DNA of 64,000 nucleotides, taken from assembly GCA_964036295.1 (NCBI GenBank), contig OZ038462.1, positions 24,005,863-24,069,862 on the forward strand. Reading direction: 5' to 3'. Source of the stretch: Plumapathes pennacea. Its lineage: Eukaryota; Cnidaria; Anthozoa; Antipatharia; Myriopathidae. The notes under the pieces were generated by a model. The model saw nothing but the letters and a program-made list of their open reading frames with translations, ran no database searches and was not told where the DNA came from. The translations under genes were made by a program, and so were the position numbers. Of this stretch, positions 35,368 to 46,974 are shown one piece after another. Positions within the stretch are counted from its first letter, which is position 1; each line of letters opens with the position of its first letter.

Positions 35368-35474
35368 TTACACGACGGCTTGAAGATATGGATATTATTT
35401 TCTCGTGGTAATTTGTAAAATATTGTTTTTACCACTCGAAAATAAAATTCATATCTTCGCGCCGTCGTTTAATA
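35368..35474. mobile_element. Foldback MITE, short version
   Basis: The arms ATTACACGACGGCTTGAAGA and mirror close on a TTTGTAAAATATTG loop. It is a shortened relative of the element at 36040-36178. Confidence 0.8.
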
Positions 35475-35481
35475 TCCCCCT

Positions 35482-35691
35482 TTATTATATACATACTGAG
35501 ACATACTCACGAAAAAGCCATATCGTAAAATTTCGTACGCAAATGAGTTCTAGCCAATGAGAGGCCGCGAACGACGCTTTTCACACGTGAAAAAAATCGT
35601 TCGTCCAATCACAAGCTGCGAACGACGATTTTTCACTACTTTTAAAGGGTTTCCCGGTCCCATCATAAATGTCTCAGTATGTATATAATAA
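35482..35691. mobile_element. MITE with TTATTATATACATACTGAGA termini
   Basis: The inverted ends are TTATTATATACATACTGAGA(CA). The interior has paired CCAATGAGAGG..GCGAACGACG segments in direct order. Confidence 0.8.
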
Positions 35692-35703
35692 ACAGAAAAC
35701 ATC

Positions 35704-35838
35704 ATGGAAAGTGCTTTGTACAGTTTTTATTCACTCGTTGTTTCGTATCATAAAACTCACTCGCTCGCAAAGCCTCGCTCGTTCGTTTTATGATACTTCA
35801 CAACTCGTGAATAAAAACCGTACGCGCGCACTTTCCAT
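35704..35838. mobile_element. Foldback MITE
   Basis: The arms ATGGAAAGTGC(..)GTACAGTTTTTATTCAC and mirror enclose CTCACTCGCTCGCAAAGCC. The second arm pair is CGTATCATAAAAC / GTTTTATGATAC. Confidence 0.85.
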
Positions 35839-35850
35839 GAAGTAATCTCT

Positions 35851-36033
35851 ATTTATTATATAGACACGAGTGTTTTACTGGAAAATATACCGTTCGTAAA
35901 ATCCATACGAAACTACATCCGGGACCCGAGTGGCGTATTTTCCATATCCTCACTAGTGAGGATATCGTTGGCATCATTTCCCGCGGCTTGTTTGTGCAAT
36001 TTCTCGTAAAACACTCGTGTCTAATATAATAAA
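35851..36033. mobile_element. MITE with TATTATATAGACACGAGTG termini
   Basis: The inverted ends run ATTATATAGACACGAGTGTTTT on the left and its mirror on the right. A fragment of the same family is at 21340 in copy C intron 1. Confidence 0.85.
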
Positions 36034-36039
36034 AAGAAA

Positions 36040-36178
36040 ATTACACGGCGGCTTGAAGATATGGATTTTATTTACTCGTGGTAAAAACAATATTTTACTC
36101 ACTCGCGAAGCGCTCGTTCGTAAAATATTGTTTTTACCACTCGAAAATAAAATTCATATCTTCGCGCCGCCGTGTAAT
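36040..36178. mobile_element. Foldback MITE, full version
   Basis: The arms ATTACACGGCGGCTTGAAGA and mirror, and the inner arms GTGGTAAAAACAATATTTTAC and mirror, close around CTCACTCGCGAAGCGCTCG. It abuts the preceding element within a few bases. Confidence 0.9.
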
Positions 36179-36358
36179 ATTCTCTATGTATCTTGCACGA
36201 ATATTTAGCCAATCAGAACGCGCGTAGTATCATAGTTATTTTATAAACTTGGATATTTATTGTGCATCTTTCAGTTTTGTTCTAATATAATTATTTTATT
36301 TCCAGGTAGACAAAAGCTGACCAAACAAATCCATTGCTTAGGAGGTTTTTTTCCCACT

Positions 36359-36928
36359 ATGACCGCGGAGTTATTTCGGAAAGCACTACCTGACCCGGAG
36401 GTTGTATGGGAAGCCAACGACGGAAGAGACAAGTACACTTCATGGACACAACGTGATTGTGAGGAGGCTGCTTTTGAAGACCTTGACGATATAGTTGAAG
36501 AATATGAAGACTATAATCCCGACAGAGCTACAAGAGTAGAAATCGACCACGTGGTAGAAGTACAAGTGTCCAGCTATATATGGGATATAGTAAGCTCAGG
36601 GAAGCGGACCACGCGGGCCACCACAAAACCTGTCCGCGAAAGTATTAATAGCGTGCTGAATTTGAACTGCACACTCGGGGCTGTTAACATGAAAAAAGGT
36701 TTTGCCATAAAAGAGTTTTTGAAGGTCCACCAGGATGAGGGGATGGGGCTACGTGACTACCTGCTTGACTATGGGGTGCAACGCAACGTAACGCGCAAAA
36801 TCTGCAAAACGTTTGAGAATGCTGCGCATGACATCGCCGATGAAGTTCAAGAATTTGGAAGCCGTAAAGTTTACGATGACTTCGCCGACGAACTCGTTGC
36901 TCTAGTCGGCCACATGCATCTCCACTAA
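36359..36928 (+). CDS. Unrecognised acidic protein ORF
   Basis: An open frame of 189 codons starts at an ATG (MTAELFRKALPDPEVVWEAN). The frame is open a further 33 codons upstream and includes an acceptor-like TTTCCAG ending 36305, so the ORF could be a terminal exon. The middle is acidic (EEAAFEDLDDIVEEYEDYN), followed by a conserved-looking EIDHVVEVQ and a basic linker (SGKRTTRATTKP). No signal peptide or membrane segment. I do not recognise the family. It is not part of the channel cluster and could belong to a transposon; an LTR-like stretch lies about 570 bases downstream. Confidence 0.4.
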   Translation: MTAELFRKALPDPEVVWEANDGRDKYTSWTQRDCEEAAFEDLDDIVEEYEDYNPDRATRVEIDHVVEVQVSSYIWDIVSSGKRTTRATTKPVRESINSVLNLNCTLGAVNMKKGFAIKEFLKVHQDEGMGLRDYLLDYGVQRNVTRKICKTFENAAHDIADEVQEFGSRKVYDDFADELVALVGHMHLH

Positions 36929-37496
36929 CTGAACGTTCTACCGATGGAACTGCGCAGTCATTTTATTCTACAAAAGTGCATTCCGTGCAATATTGCTTAC
37001 ATCCTACAATCCTATTGTTTCATATTTGTAATAGAATTACGATGATGGGACTGCGCAAGCAAGAGCGCCAGAAAAATTATGTTAATGTTTGTCATTGGCA
37101 GTTTAGCGCGGATTTTCCTGCGGAGTTTCGACTCTTCAACAGCTCTGAAGATGCTTCAGTGACTTTGCTTTAGTGGTCTTTCTCTCTCAGGAAATGCGCA
37201 ACAGCTGCAACATACTTATGGTCACGTAAGTTGTACATATTAAAAATAGTTGTAAAATCGAGTGGCCACAACGAACATTTGTCCTCGTTGTAAAGTTCGT
37301 TTTTACAAACTTTTTGCTTATGTTCTTTTCTTGATAATATCCACACACTATTAATTGTCAAAAGGAACCCCTACCTTGGGTAGTTATTACGTCCTGGTTC
37401 CGGACGCGTGATAGCCACGCCGCGCTTATGTTCGTGTTAATTTCTGTACTTTTTACTTTTTCTGTCAAATAAGGACATCTGAAGTAAGGAGGGAGT

Positions 37497-38282
37497 TGTT
37501 ACGGAGGAGATTTTGGTTGAATATTATTTTGTTGATTATTATTCACGATTTAACAATGCCTTAGCTTTACGGTCATATTTATGGTCGGCCAATGACAAAT
37601 TAAGTTTTTAAACCTAACTGACCAAATACAGCCTGGACTAAATTTAATTAAATGTACTGGCCTTTTGGTGTAGTGTGCAATTATTTTGTTATTAATTATC
37701 CGGTTATGTAATTATCTATTGTTCAATGGTCTCATCGTTCACACAAAGGACGCCCAGTCTTAATCCCTTAATTTAAGTTATTTACAACACGTTATGCTTC
37801 TTTTCTAAAGGAGTTTAATTAAAACTCCTTAAACCCTTACTTAATATAATCTGGATAGTTTTGTTGACCACGCAATTTTAGTTGTCAAGTACTTTTTACA
37901 GCCGTTACTACTTAAGGCTCTATTATTTTTACAGCCAGTTGTAACGCGCTCGTCGCTCTGTTGATAAGTGTAATATTTAGCACATTTAGCATCTCTACTT
38001 AATCTGTAAACTGTTAAAGTTTGAGTTAGTTAAAAGTGCGCGTCTCTTTTCGTTTAGTCTTTCTGTCGCTAAGTAGTGACGTTCTACCTTATCCTTATTG
38101 GTTCCTTGTACTTGATGGACAGCTAATTACAGCTAGAGCAAGCGTCCGTATTTAAGGGCGCGCACACTTACTTTTACCAGAGAGAGCCTTTAGACCTGAA
38201 CTGTACAGCTTTTTATCGCTTGGAATAAACTGATTTAAAAGAGTACAGCGTTTCATAATCCTTGGTACCTCAAGCAAGCCAC
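37497..38282 (+). mobile_element. Possible solo LTR or 3' LTR
   Basis: A purine-rich stretch (AAGTAAGGAGGGAG) is followed by TGTTACGGAGG, an LTR-like start. Towards the far end there is a TATA-like TATTTAAGG (38149) and AATAAA (38224), in LTR order, and a plausible CA end near 38282. No matching second LTR, primer site or pol gene was seen. It abuts the truncated exon 5 of channel copy D, so it may mark the break of that gene. Confidence 0.35.
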
Positions 38283-38302
38283 AGCGAGCTTTCACCCCCC
38301 TT

Positions 38303-38354
38303 ACAAAATCCTGCATGGAAGAGATGGCAGCGTACGACGGGATAGCACTGTTCA
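38303..38354 (+). pseudogene. DEG/ENaC copy D, exon 5 remnant
   Basis: About 50 bases match the 3' half of exon 5 in copies C and E (the block encoding [14 protein letters not shown]), followed by a retained GTAACC donor and intron sequence like that of copy C. Relative to C there is a 4-base insertion after the ATCCTG codons, so the frame is lost, and the last exon base is A instead of G. The 5' half of the exon is replaced abruptly by LTR-like sequence, so this copy was cut or interrupted here. No exons 1-4 of this copy were found upstream. Confidence 0.75.
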
Positions 38355-40069
38355 GTAACCGCAACCATTCCCCCCGCTTCAGCAGTGCACCATACCACTA
38401 AAGCAGCAAGGCAGCTGTAAGCTCGCGAATTTGTGAAAATTACCTTTGGCGGCTTACGGTTACGTTTTATAATTTGCTCAATTTTTGGTATGTGGAAATT
38501 CGAATCCGTTTTCGAGGGACTCCACATTCGCTGAACTGTGCATTCGAATAAGTCTTGATTTTAAAAACCCTCCATTTACAAGGCGGCAGAGGGTGAAAAC
38601 TATATAACTTTGTGTGGCGCTCGAAATGAGAGAATTTAGAATTATCTCCAAAACACTGCAGCAATCATTTAGGCCTCTTCATATGAGCCCGGATGACCGG
38701 GCTGGCTCGGTGTATTCATATGGGAAATTTCAGCCCTGTTAACCGAGATGAAGTGCCCATGATTCAAAAGTTTTTGCAAATTCTTCCATCAAAGCCAAAT
38801 TAAGAGCAACTTTTTTTTCTGACCGGGTGAGGAGTGGCACATCAGTCAAAATTCGGGGTTCTTTTTATTTTGTCAATAGATAACCTATGGTTTGCCAATT
38901 ACTCTGGTATATTTAGTTTGTCTAGAAACTTTTTCATTTCGTGAAATTTTTGAAAAATCGCCATACCCCTCGAAATGGCTAAAATGAAAGGATTTGGAGG
39001 ACCACAAAAACCTTTGCACGCGACCGCCTAACGAAACTCTACACATAAATGTCTTCATCTATTGATTAAGAAGACATCCACGAGCAATTTGAGCCTATAA
39101 ATAGAATTATAGGTCAAATATTGAATATCTGGTGTCGGGGCAAAGACAGCCCAAATTTCAATGCTCGCAAATTTCAGTTTAGAGCACTTTTTCAAAAAAT
39201 CATTTCTATGTCCGGTATTACTCAGATTTGCACAAAAATTCGGTTGTAATATCTAGAAGTGTTGTTTTTATCAAGAATATAAAAATTAGTTTGGTACTTT
39301 TCATTGCTCGAAAGAACTAACGCGGCTAATTTTGCCAAAATCACAACATCGACTTGTAAACAATGCGCAACGATCAATTCACACTTTCGAATAAACTCGA
39401 ATAAATATTCGCCTACTACCTCAAACTTGGCACAAAACTCTGCAGGAGACCTTATAATAAGTTTAACTTTCAATACCACCGGTTAACGATTGATTTATGT
39501 GGTTTTTTCCTATCAAAATGCCTCTTCAACTCAGTGGTCGACAAGCGCTAACTGATCGCTTCACTTTCTTTGCCAATTTACGCCTCATTTCGCTTTATTC
39601 TGCTACAATATAGCACAAATATGTTTCCAGGGATGTCCCTGTCGCTTTAAGAGCTCTTTCTTGTAAAAAATGAAAGATTTATGCAGTCAAAACATACGCG
39701 CCGACGTCGCCGTGCGTTCGTTATTGGTGTCACGCAATCTTAAAACTTAGCGAGATATGTTTATTATATTTTATAGTTACATTAATATCCCTTGTTTGAC
39801 CCAAAAATATATTAACTTTGTTTTGTCATTATCGCTACCGGGAATGAAAATGCGACATGAAACTTTATTATTTGGGTATCAAAATGGCCAAATAATGAAA
39901 ACAACAAAAATAGAATTTGTACTTGAAATGATACATGAATATATATCTGGCCAAGAAATATCTTTATTTATGTGACTGTCTCTCGAGAGTTTTATCTGTT
40001 CGTGAAGCGCATGACTTATACAAATAATGCATTTATTCACCCATTCAGACACCCTCATGTTGTTGTTGT

Positions 40070-40100
<31 letters not shown>

Positions 40101-41250
40101 CTCGGCTCTAATAAGACCTCTTCTCAAATTTACATCACTAACAGAGATTCACATTTTAGTTTATTTTCCGTATTTTTCTTTCTATTCAGTGGCCGTCTTG
40201 TCTTGTTACTCAGTGCCGAGGGGAAAAAAAGAAAATAAAAGGACTCGTAAAGGCGGGGTCGGGCGGGGCAACTTCCGTTTTACTTTTTCCCAACACACCA
40301 AAATGAATACCTATATTGGTTGTAGAAGCAGCTGCCGTTAGGTGTTAGGAAAAGATAGCAACGGTGACATAAAGGTTTTAGTTTTTCAAAACAGATTTGG
40401 CAAATTGAGAAGCGGAGGCGAGTTTGTAATGGAGATAAGTTCTTTTTTCCTGTAATAAGGATATTTCGGGGCACAAAAAGGCGATGGGATAAGCGATGTT
40501 GAGACCGAAGTTGAATTGATATTAGCACGGGCGTCAATATTTACTCCGCCGTCTGATATATCAAAATTGACGATTTGCGCTTCACACCGCTATTCTTTGC
40601 GAATTGGTTGGCGCAAAAGATCGCAGCGTTGCCGAGTTCCAGCGGGCCTATGCAGACATGGTGAGAAGGGGAAATCGCGCAAGGCTGATCGCGGGATCAA
40701 CAAAGCGCTCTCTTGGGCAATCCTTCGCCGCACGGGTATATTTGTTGCGGCTGGTTCGGGTACGTGCGTCAAGTCTTTTTTTTATAATTTGTTATCTGCT
40801 CTGATAGGAAATTCGTTTCCAAATCTGGCTTCATATCTTCTCTTTGGTACAATTAAAAGAGAAAGAACAACGGAAAATATAACTTTAAGACTATCTGCAG
40901 TGCATGGGTGTGCTTACGGTACATACTAAAACTATTTCAAGTAGACTACTGTAACTTTATATCACTTTGTACACGCTCGCTTCGATTTATAATAAAAAAA
41001 TGTGTGAATAGTTGGCGCGCCCAGGCTAGGGTCCCCGGGCCAACCTTTTTTCATATATACAGGGCTTTTAACTTAAAATTGCCGCTTTTGGAATTTTTGT
41101 TTTTTGACTTTTGATTTTTGATTTAATGAAAGGGCACTTTTCTCCCCAAGCCAGTTTATGACACAATTGTATGGGACGTTGGGTTGTGTTGGGACGGAGT
41201 GGAGTCTCAAAGGTGTAAAGTACAAATAATGTATTGGAGAAAATTGAAAT

Positions 41251-41252
<2 letters not shown>

Positions 41253-41294
<42 letters not shown>

Positions 41295-41310
41295 GGGGGG
41301 GGGGGGAGAG
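41253..41310. repeat. (GA)n followed by poly-G
   Basis: About 16 GA dinucleotides pass directly into a run of more than 20 G. Together with the T run at 40071-40100 these are the simple repeats in the core of the foldback element. Confidence 0.95.
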
Positions 41311-42679
41311 ACCAAAATATATAATAATCCGTTTCTGGGTATGGGAGGAGGGAGGGGGGGAATCATTTTGGGGATATTTTCTATAAAGTTGTCTTGCAGC
41401 TCCTAATGACGTGTACGGTACAATGTCAAGTCAGAAGAGCTACTTTTGCCTTCGTGCTGTTTTGATTACTCAGGCCATAACCATTCTAGTTTATGGTTCC
41501 TGTTGTTTTCATGATTTGGCCACTTTGATACCCAAATAAAGTTTTATGTCGCATTTTCATTCCCGGTAGCGATAATGGCAAAACAAAGTTAATATATTTT
41601 TGGGTCAAACAAGGGATATCAGCATAACTAAATATAATAAATATATCTCGCTGAGTTTTAAGATTGCGTGACACCAATAACGAACGCACGGTGACGTCGG
41701 CGCGTATGTTTTGACTGCATGACTCTTTTATTTTTTACAAGAAAGAGCTCTTAAAGCGACAGGGACATCCTTGGAAACATATTTGTGCTATATTGTAGCA
41801 GAATAAAGCGAAATGAGGCGTAAATTGGCAAAGAAAGTGAAGCGATCAGTTAGCGCTTGTCGGCCACTGAGTGGAAGATGCATTTTGATAGGAAAAAACC
41901 ACATAAATCAATCGTTAACCGGTGGTATTGAAAGTTAAACTTATTATAAGGTCTCCTACAGAGTTTTGTGCCAAGTTTGAGGTACAGGGCGAAGTTTTTG
42001 TCCGAGTTTATTCGAAAGTGTGAATTGATCGTTGCGCATTGTTTACAAGTCGATGTTGTGATTTTGGCAAAATTAGCCGCGTTAGTTCTTTCGAGTAATG
42101 AAAAGTACCAAACTAATTTTTATATTCTTGATAAAAACAACACTTCTAGATATAACAACCGAATTTTTGTGCAAATCTGAGTAATACCGGACATAGAAAT
42201 AATTTTTTGAAAAAGTGCTCTGAACTGAGATTTGCGAGCATTGAAATTTGGGCTGTCTTTGCCCCGACACCAGATATTCAATATTTGACCTATAATTCTA
42301 TTTAAAGGCTCAAATTGCTCGTGGATGTCTTCTTAATCAATAAATGAATACATTTAAGAACAGAATTTCGTTGCGCGGTCGCGTGTGAAGGCTTTTGTGG
42401 TCCTATTAATTCCTTTCATTTTGGTCATTTTGAGGCGTAGCGGTTTTAACTTTTTTCTTGAAATTCCAAAAATGTTTGAACAAAATAAATATACGAGAGT
42501 AATTGGCACACCATAGGCTATCTCTGGACAAAATATGAAGAACCCCGATTTTTGACTGATGTGCCACATTTTTCTCATTTCACCCGGTGTTTACGAAAAT
42601 TCGCTCTTAAGAAGAAAGAAAGTGCCAAGTAAATTTCAGACCCGCATAGTTGAAACATTTTCATCCCGGTTAACCGGGC

Positions 42680-42915
42680 TGGAGTGTTCATATGACAAAC
42701 GGGCCAGCCCGGTTAACCGAGAGACCGAGATCTCGGTTAGCCGGGCTGGCCCGCGCCCTCTCATATGAACACATCGGAAATTTTACAAAGGAAAGAGTAG
42801 GACGGCGAGATCTCGGTAACCGGACTGGCCCGCCTTCTCATATGAACACATCGGAACTTTTACAAAGGAAATAGTGGGAGGGAGAGATCTCGGTAATCGG
42901 GCTGGCCCGGTCAAT
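42680..42915. repeat. 77-bp subterminal tandem repeat
   Basis: TCATATGAACACATCGGAA occurs at 42761 and again at 42838, each followed by a TTTACAAAGGAAA block and a GAGATCTCGGTAA..CGG..TGGCCCG block. A third, shorter unit precedes them. It lies in the right terminus of the foldback element. Confidence 0.85.
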
Positions 42916-43683
42916 CGGGCTCAATATGAAGAGGCCCTAACAACTCTGAACCGTGACGAGACGTCCTAAGCCGGCAAAGAAGAAAGGTCCATCCGTGACT
43001 TCTTCGACGCCTACATATTTATCAGAGACCATGATATTCCAGCCTGGGTTGCATCCAAACTAAATACGTGTGCAAAGAAAACTATGCCTTTCTTCTTTTG
43101 GCTGAGTTTCAAGTTGACTAAATTTTAGTGAAATATGATACACTTGTTGACATGTACTTGCGGTAGCAAAAATGATCAAATGATAGAAATATTTCGACAA
43201 GCTGAACTCCGGGCTGTCACGGGTTTTTTAACTTTGACTTACGCTTCTCAAACAACCGAGAATTTACCAAAACCTCTTTGATAATAGTTCTGGAATGCAA
43301 TAGATCGACTAGCAACTCATTTTGCAACAACTACAACGACTTGTTGTTTATGAACTGCGTTATTACGACACACCTTGTTAACGCGACCTTGATCATAACC
43401 AAATTTGGAAAACCGCAACTGCCTTTTTTGGAAATCCATTGTTGACAACAGAGGGAAGTAGGGAGGTACAGAGTGAATACAATACCTCACAATCGATTCT
43501 TGATTCGCGAGCTAAATACTGCTGTTCCTAACAATGTGGCCGGCTATCGTTTCCTTAGGCAGAAAGCGCCCAAAACATATAATCAGGAATGAAAAACCCA
43601 TAAATCTTTGCGGCCTAGAAGAACGTGCCGGCCAGAACGGACTTCGTTACTTGCAACATTAACTCCGGACTTTCATTTAGCGC

Positions 43684-44292
43684 ACTCGTCCATGACAAAC
43701 TTTGGATCATAATTTTTTGGCTTTTATGCGATTCCTATAGAACTTTGAGAAACGTTGCAGCTCAGTATCATTCAGCAATAATATGATAGAATTCGATTTA
43801 ACTGGTTTTAGTGATATTATAGCTTAAGAGGACAGTACATTTTGAACAAAATCGTACCCAGTAAAAAATTTTGCTGGTATATTTTTGTTAAATTTCTGGA
43901 ATCAGTTTATATTGACTTAATACATATCTTAACCAAGTTTCAGAAAAATAGTCGGAGCAGAAGAGCGGAGGTAATAAAACCATCAAAATTTCGCCATGAA
44001 TTTTCCTTCTGCTCCGACGATTTTGCTGAAACTTAGTTAAGGCGTGTATTCTGTTAATATAAGCTGATTCCCGGAATTTAACAAAAACATACCAGCAAAA
44101 TTGTTTTACTGGATGCGATTTTGTTCAAAAAGTACTGTCCACTTAAGCTATAATATCACTGAAAATATTCTTTCCAAATATATCCAATTCAATCATGTAA
44201 TTGCTAAATGATAGCTGCAACGTTCCTCAAAATTTTATAGGAATCGCATAAAAGCCAAAAAAGTTATGATCCAAAATTTATCATGGACGAGT
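43684..44292. mobile_element. 600-bp foldback element in copy D intron 5
   Basis: A full-length palindrome: ACTCGTCCATGACAAA, GGCTTTTATGCGATTCCTAT, TAGTGATATTATAGCTTAAG and CCAAGTTTCAGAAAAATAGTC on the left are all mirrored on the right around a short centre (GGTAATAAAACC). The corresponding intron of copy C (near 25030) lacks it. Confidence 0.85.
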
Positions 44293-44772
44293 TCGCCAAA
44301 TCAAACTCCGTACTGACCTTAAATTAATTTCATGAGACAAGAAATGGACCCAAAAGGAAAAGATCTATTCGTCTCGGTAATTATTTGAGAAAATATGTCA
44401 CGAAGAGGGACATTACAATCTGCATCCAAATTACTGTTTCACCTGCAAGACACGAGTGCACGACACGCAAAGGATTATAGGCATTTTTTTTCTTATCTTG
44501 GTTACCCACAAATCAACTGAATCCAGATTCACGATCAGGAAGAAATCAAAGCTCCATTTTACACGATGCGATCTAAGCCAGTTCCATACACCCTCTCGTG
44601 ACACTTTAGGCTGTCTTAACCTACGATTGTCATACTATTCAATTAAAACATTTTCTTAAATGGCTACAACAAATTTCCAGTCGTAAAAAGGAGTCGTAAC
44701 TTAAAGTCAGACCCTCTAGCAAATCTGCTTTCAAATCGGTTCATTTTCTTGTTTTCTCATTTTCTCTTGCAG

Positions 44773-44894
44773 GTGTAATCGGTGGTTACATGGGTTTGTT
44801 TCTCGGCTGCAGTTTGCTCACAATCTGTGAATTCGTGGATTTCCTCGCGAGCGTTTTCATGTCGAGACGAAGGCGACGAGTGTTAGCTGTTTGA
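44773..44894 (+). pseudogene. DEG/ENaC copy D, exon 6 (pore and TM2)
   Basis: The exon follows a good acceptor (TCTCTTGCAG) and is open to TGA. It encodes 39 residues like exon 6 of the other copies, including [10 protein letters not shown] and the tail RRRRRVLAV. Two replacements hit the otherwise fixed pre-TM2 block: GEIGGNM has become GVIGGYM. With exon 5 broken and separated by two foldback elements, this exon has no intact partner. Its 3' flank (44895-45260) is homologous to the 3' flank of copy C (25568-25940), showing that the two loci share a segmental duplication. Confidence 0.85.
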
Positions 44895-45264
44895 TGCGAT
44901 CTGCTCCTTACAACGAACACAATTGAATCACGGAAAAGTTGACACAGAATACAACTTGTAAACACAATGGAAATACTCTTGGTTGTCAAAACCCTTCGAT
45001 TTTAATACGCTAAATTTGATCAAATATTTCCGGCTGACACAATGTACAGACTACGCTTTTGACTAGTTTGATCCCAAAAATTGTCTTTGTCTTTCTTAAA
45101 AATGTCACTGTTTGGTTTTTAATGTATAAATTAATGATCAACATCAATTATCAGTTTAATTCACGAAACAAGCGAAAGGGCAAACGCATGTACACAACTA
45201 TAAACCATGACCGACAAATATCTTGTTGTCGGTCTTGTAAATTGTTAGTAGCGAAGAACTGCTT

Positions 45265-45665
45265 GATATGATGTATATATAATGAAGTCATATTATGAAC
45301 TGCGGATAGGAATGAATTGTGAATTTGATCATCGCAGTAAGTGAAGCAACTTAAGCAGTTGCAATGAGCCCGGGAAAAAATCCGAGTTTCAACGGGAATC
45401 GAACCCATGACCTTCACGATGCCGGTGTGACGCTCTACCACTGAGCTATGAAGCCGTATGGGAGCTGGTCAAGTGTGTGGTTCGATTTGTACCCGTCATA
45501 GTGATATAAATGATATGATGTATATATGATAAACTCATATATATATATATATATATATGAACTGCGGATAGGAATGAATTGTGAATTTGATCATCTGATC
45601 AGTGAGTGAAGCAACTTAACCAGTTGCAGTGAGCCCGGAAAAAAATCCGAGCTTCAACGGAAATC
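45265..45665 (-). mobile_element. tRNA-derived SINE, two pieces in tandem
   Basis: On the reverse strand, a tRNA-like head (A box TAGCTCAGTGGTAGAGCG, B box GGGTTCGATTCCC; 45375-45455) is followed by a body with TTGCTTCACTTACTGCG and CACAATTCATTCCTATCCGC and a T/A-rich tail near 45270. A second, headless body lies at 45516-45665. The pair is flanked by GCTT on both sides and is absent from the homologous flank of copy C (near 25937). The anticodon arm is imperfect (C at position 33), so this is not a tRNA gene. The (TA)n near 45538 is part of the tail. Confidence 0.8.
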
Positions 45666-45929
45666 GCTTATTGCACATAAACGACGCGTTAATTAGAGCT
45701 GAAAGATTGATCTCGCTGCACATTTTCCAATAATGACTGTTTAATTTTGCTTTAGAAAGTGTAAAAACTCGCTAGCACGCTCTTTATAAGTCACAACACT
45801 TCAAGAATATAGACACTGTTATACTTAATAGTTTGCCTAAGCATGAGTTACAGCCGTTGGATTGGTCCAAACAAGTTTGGCAGTATTAATGGCCAATGAG
45901 GAACAAAATCAAAACCACAGCGTGACTCT

Positions 45930-46130
45930 GCTCACGTAATCAAGCAAGTGGCCATGGCGTTTTCTCGCCAACTGCACATTACCTTGGCTTCCCAGTGGGC
46001 TGCTTGTGTTTTCTTGTGTTTTCTTACAGCCTCGGTGATTGGCGCTGTAACTGCTTTGGTTTTTGTTTTCGAAAAGTCATCCGAAAACCGCATCAGTGAA
46101 TTTAGATTTGTTACCAAACCGGTTTGAGCT
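45930..46130. repeat. Dispersed repeat (see 6550-6770)
   Basis: This copy, in the orientation opposite to those in A and B, shares the TCTGCTCACG, GCAAGTGGCCATGGCG, TTTTCTTACAGCCTC and TTTTCGAAAAGTC blocks with 62320-62520. Confidence 0.6.
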
Positions 46131-46974
46131 CAGTCAAACGAAGCACCAGCTACGAGATTCATGCCTTGCGGTTCGTACCACACGAGCGGGTATATTCTCT
46201 GCGTCCTCAAATTTCAGCTAACTTGCTGTCATTTTTACAGATTTGAAAGTTACGAGATCTTTTATGTTTTTCATGACATTTTCACATAAGGAAATACAAC
46301 AGAGTTCACTTTCGTACATGCTCTGTGCCCCACATCGTTTTTCACTTTACAAACTATGACGTCAATTCAACATGGCCGCCGTGCGATAAGGCGAATTTCG
46401 GGAACACACAGGAATAACGTAAAAATGAGTTCGGTGACCTACCCTGAATTTTTGGGTATAGGTCTCTACAAGTAAGATCTGCATTTTGAAAAAAAGAGAA
46501 AAACTTCTGTTCAACAGTTCTTTCGGGTTTTGGGTTAGCTGGTGCGCTTATATGTAAACTGTTCTATTCGGGCAGAAAGCGCGTGACTGTTGCGGCCACA
46601 ATAGCAGCAGTCGGTGACCCCTATTTTTGAAGTTATTTGCATTTATTATATGCAAATAGCTTCTATGTCATCGCCTCGGACAAACTACCGTTCGGTCCAT
46701 CTCATTAGGTCAATAAAATGTTCCCCCTCTAGGTGGCAAAAACTTCTGAGGGGGGAGGGGCATGAAGTGTTATCCATATAAAAGCCGCCCTTGTGCAGGA
46801 CCTGTGAGAAAGTTTGTCTTTTATTATCTACTTAACACAAAGAATGCACACAGAGATTTCCAGTAAAGGGTTTCCGTGCTAATGTTATAACTTGGCGACA
46901 GAATGTCAGAAGCTAGATTACCTCTCCAGGGAGGGGTCTTCTAAATAAGCTTATTCCAAATTTTTTGCGTTCGC

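Larger units (their letters stand above)
38669..42945. mobile_element. 4.3-kb foldback element with arms of over 1.2 kb
   Basis: The left arm (38669-about 39909) and right arm (about 41504-42945) are inverted copies. Ends are GGCCTCTTCATATGAGCCCG and mirror; inside, blocks such as AAATTCGGTTGTAATATCTA (39236), GACATCCACGAGCAATTTG (39069) and the TTTTTACAAGAAAGAGCTC region recur mirrored. The flanks have TA on each side. The right end is longer because of a 77-bp tandem repeat. The 1.6-kb centre has homopolymer and (GA)n tracts and no transposase I recognise. It sits in what was intron 5 of channel copy D. Confidence 0.85.

Noticed and set aside
40516-40929. ORF in the centre of the giant foldback element
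   Set aside because: No recognisable domain; overlapping frames are equally open. Noted only as possible transposon residue.
45375-45455. tRNA gene on the reverse strand
   Set aside because: The A and B boxes are good, but the anticodon stem has a mismatch and base 33 is C; the sequence continues into a SINE body that is repeated nearby.
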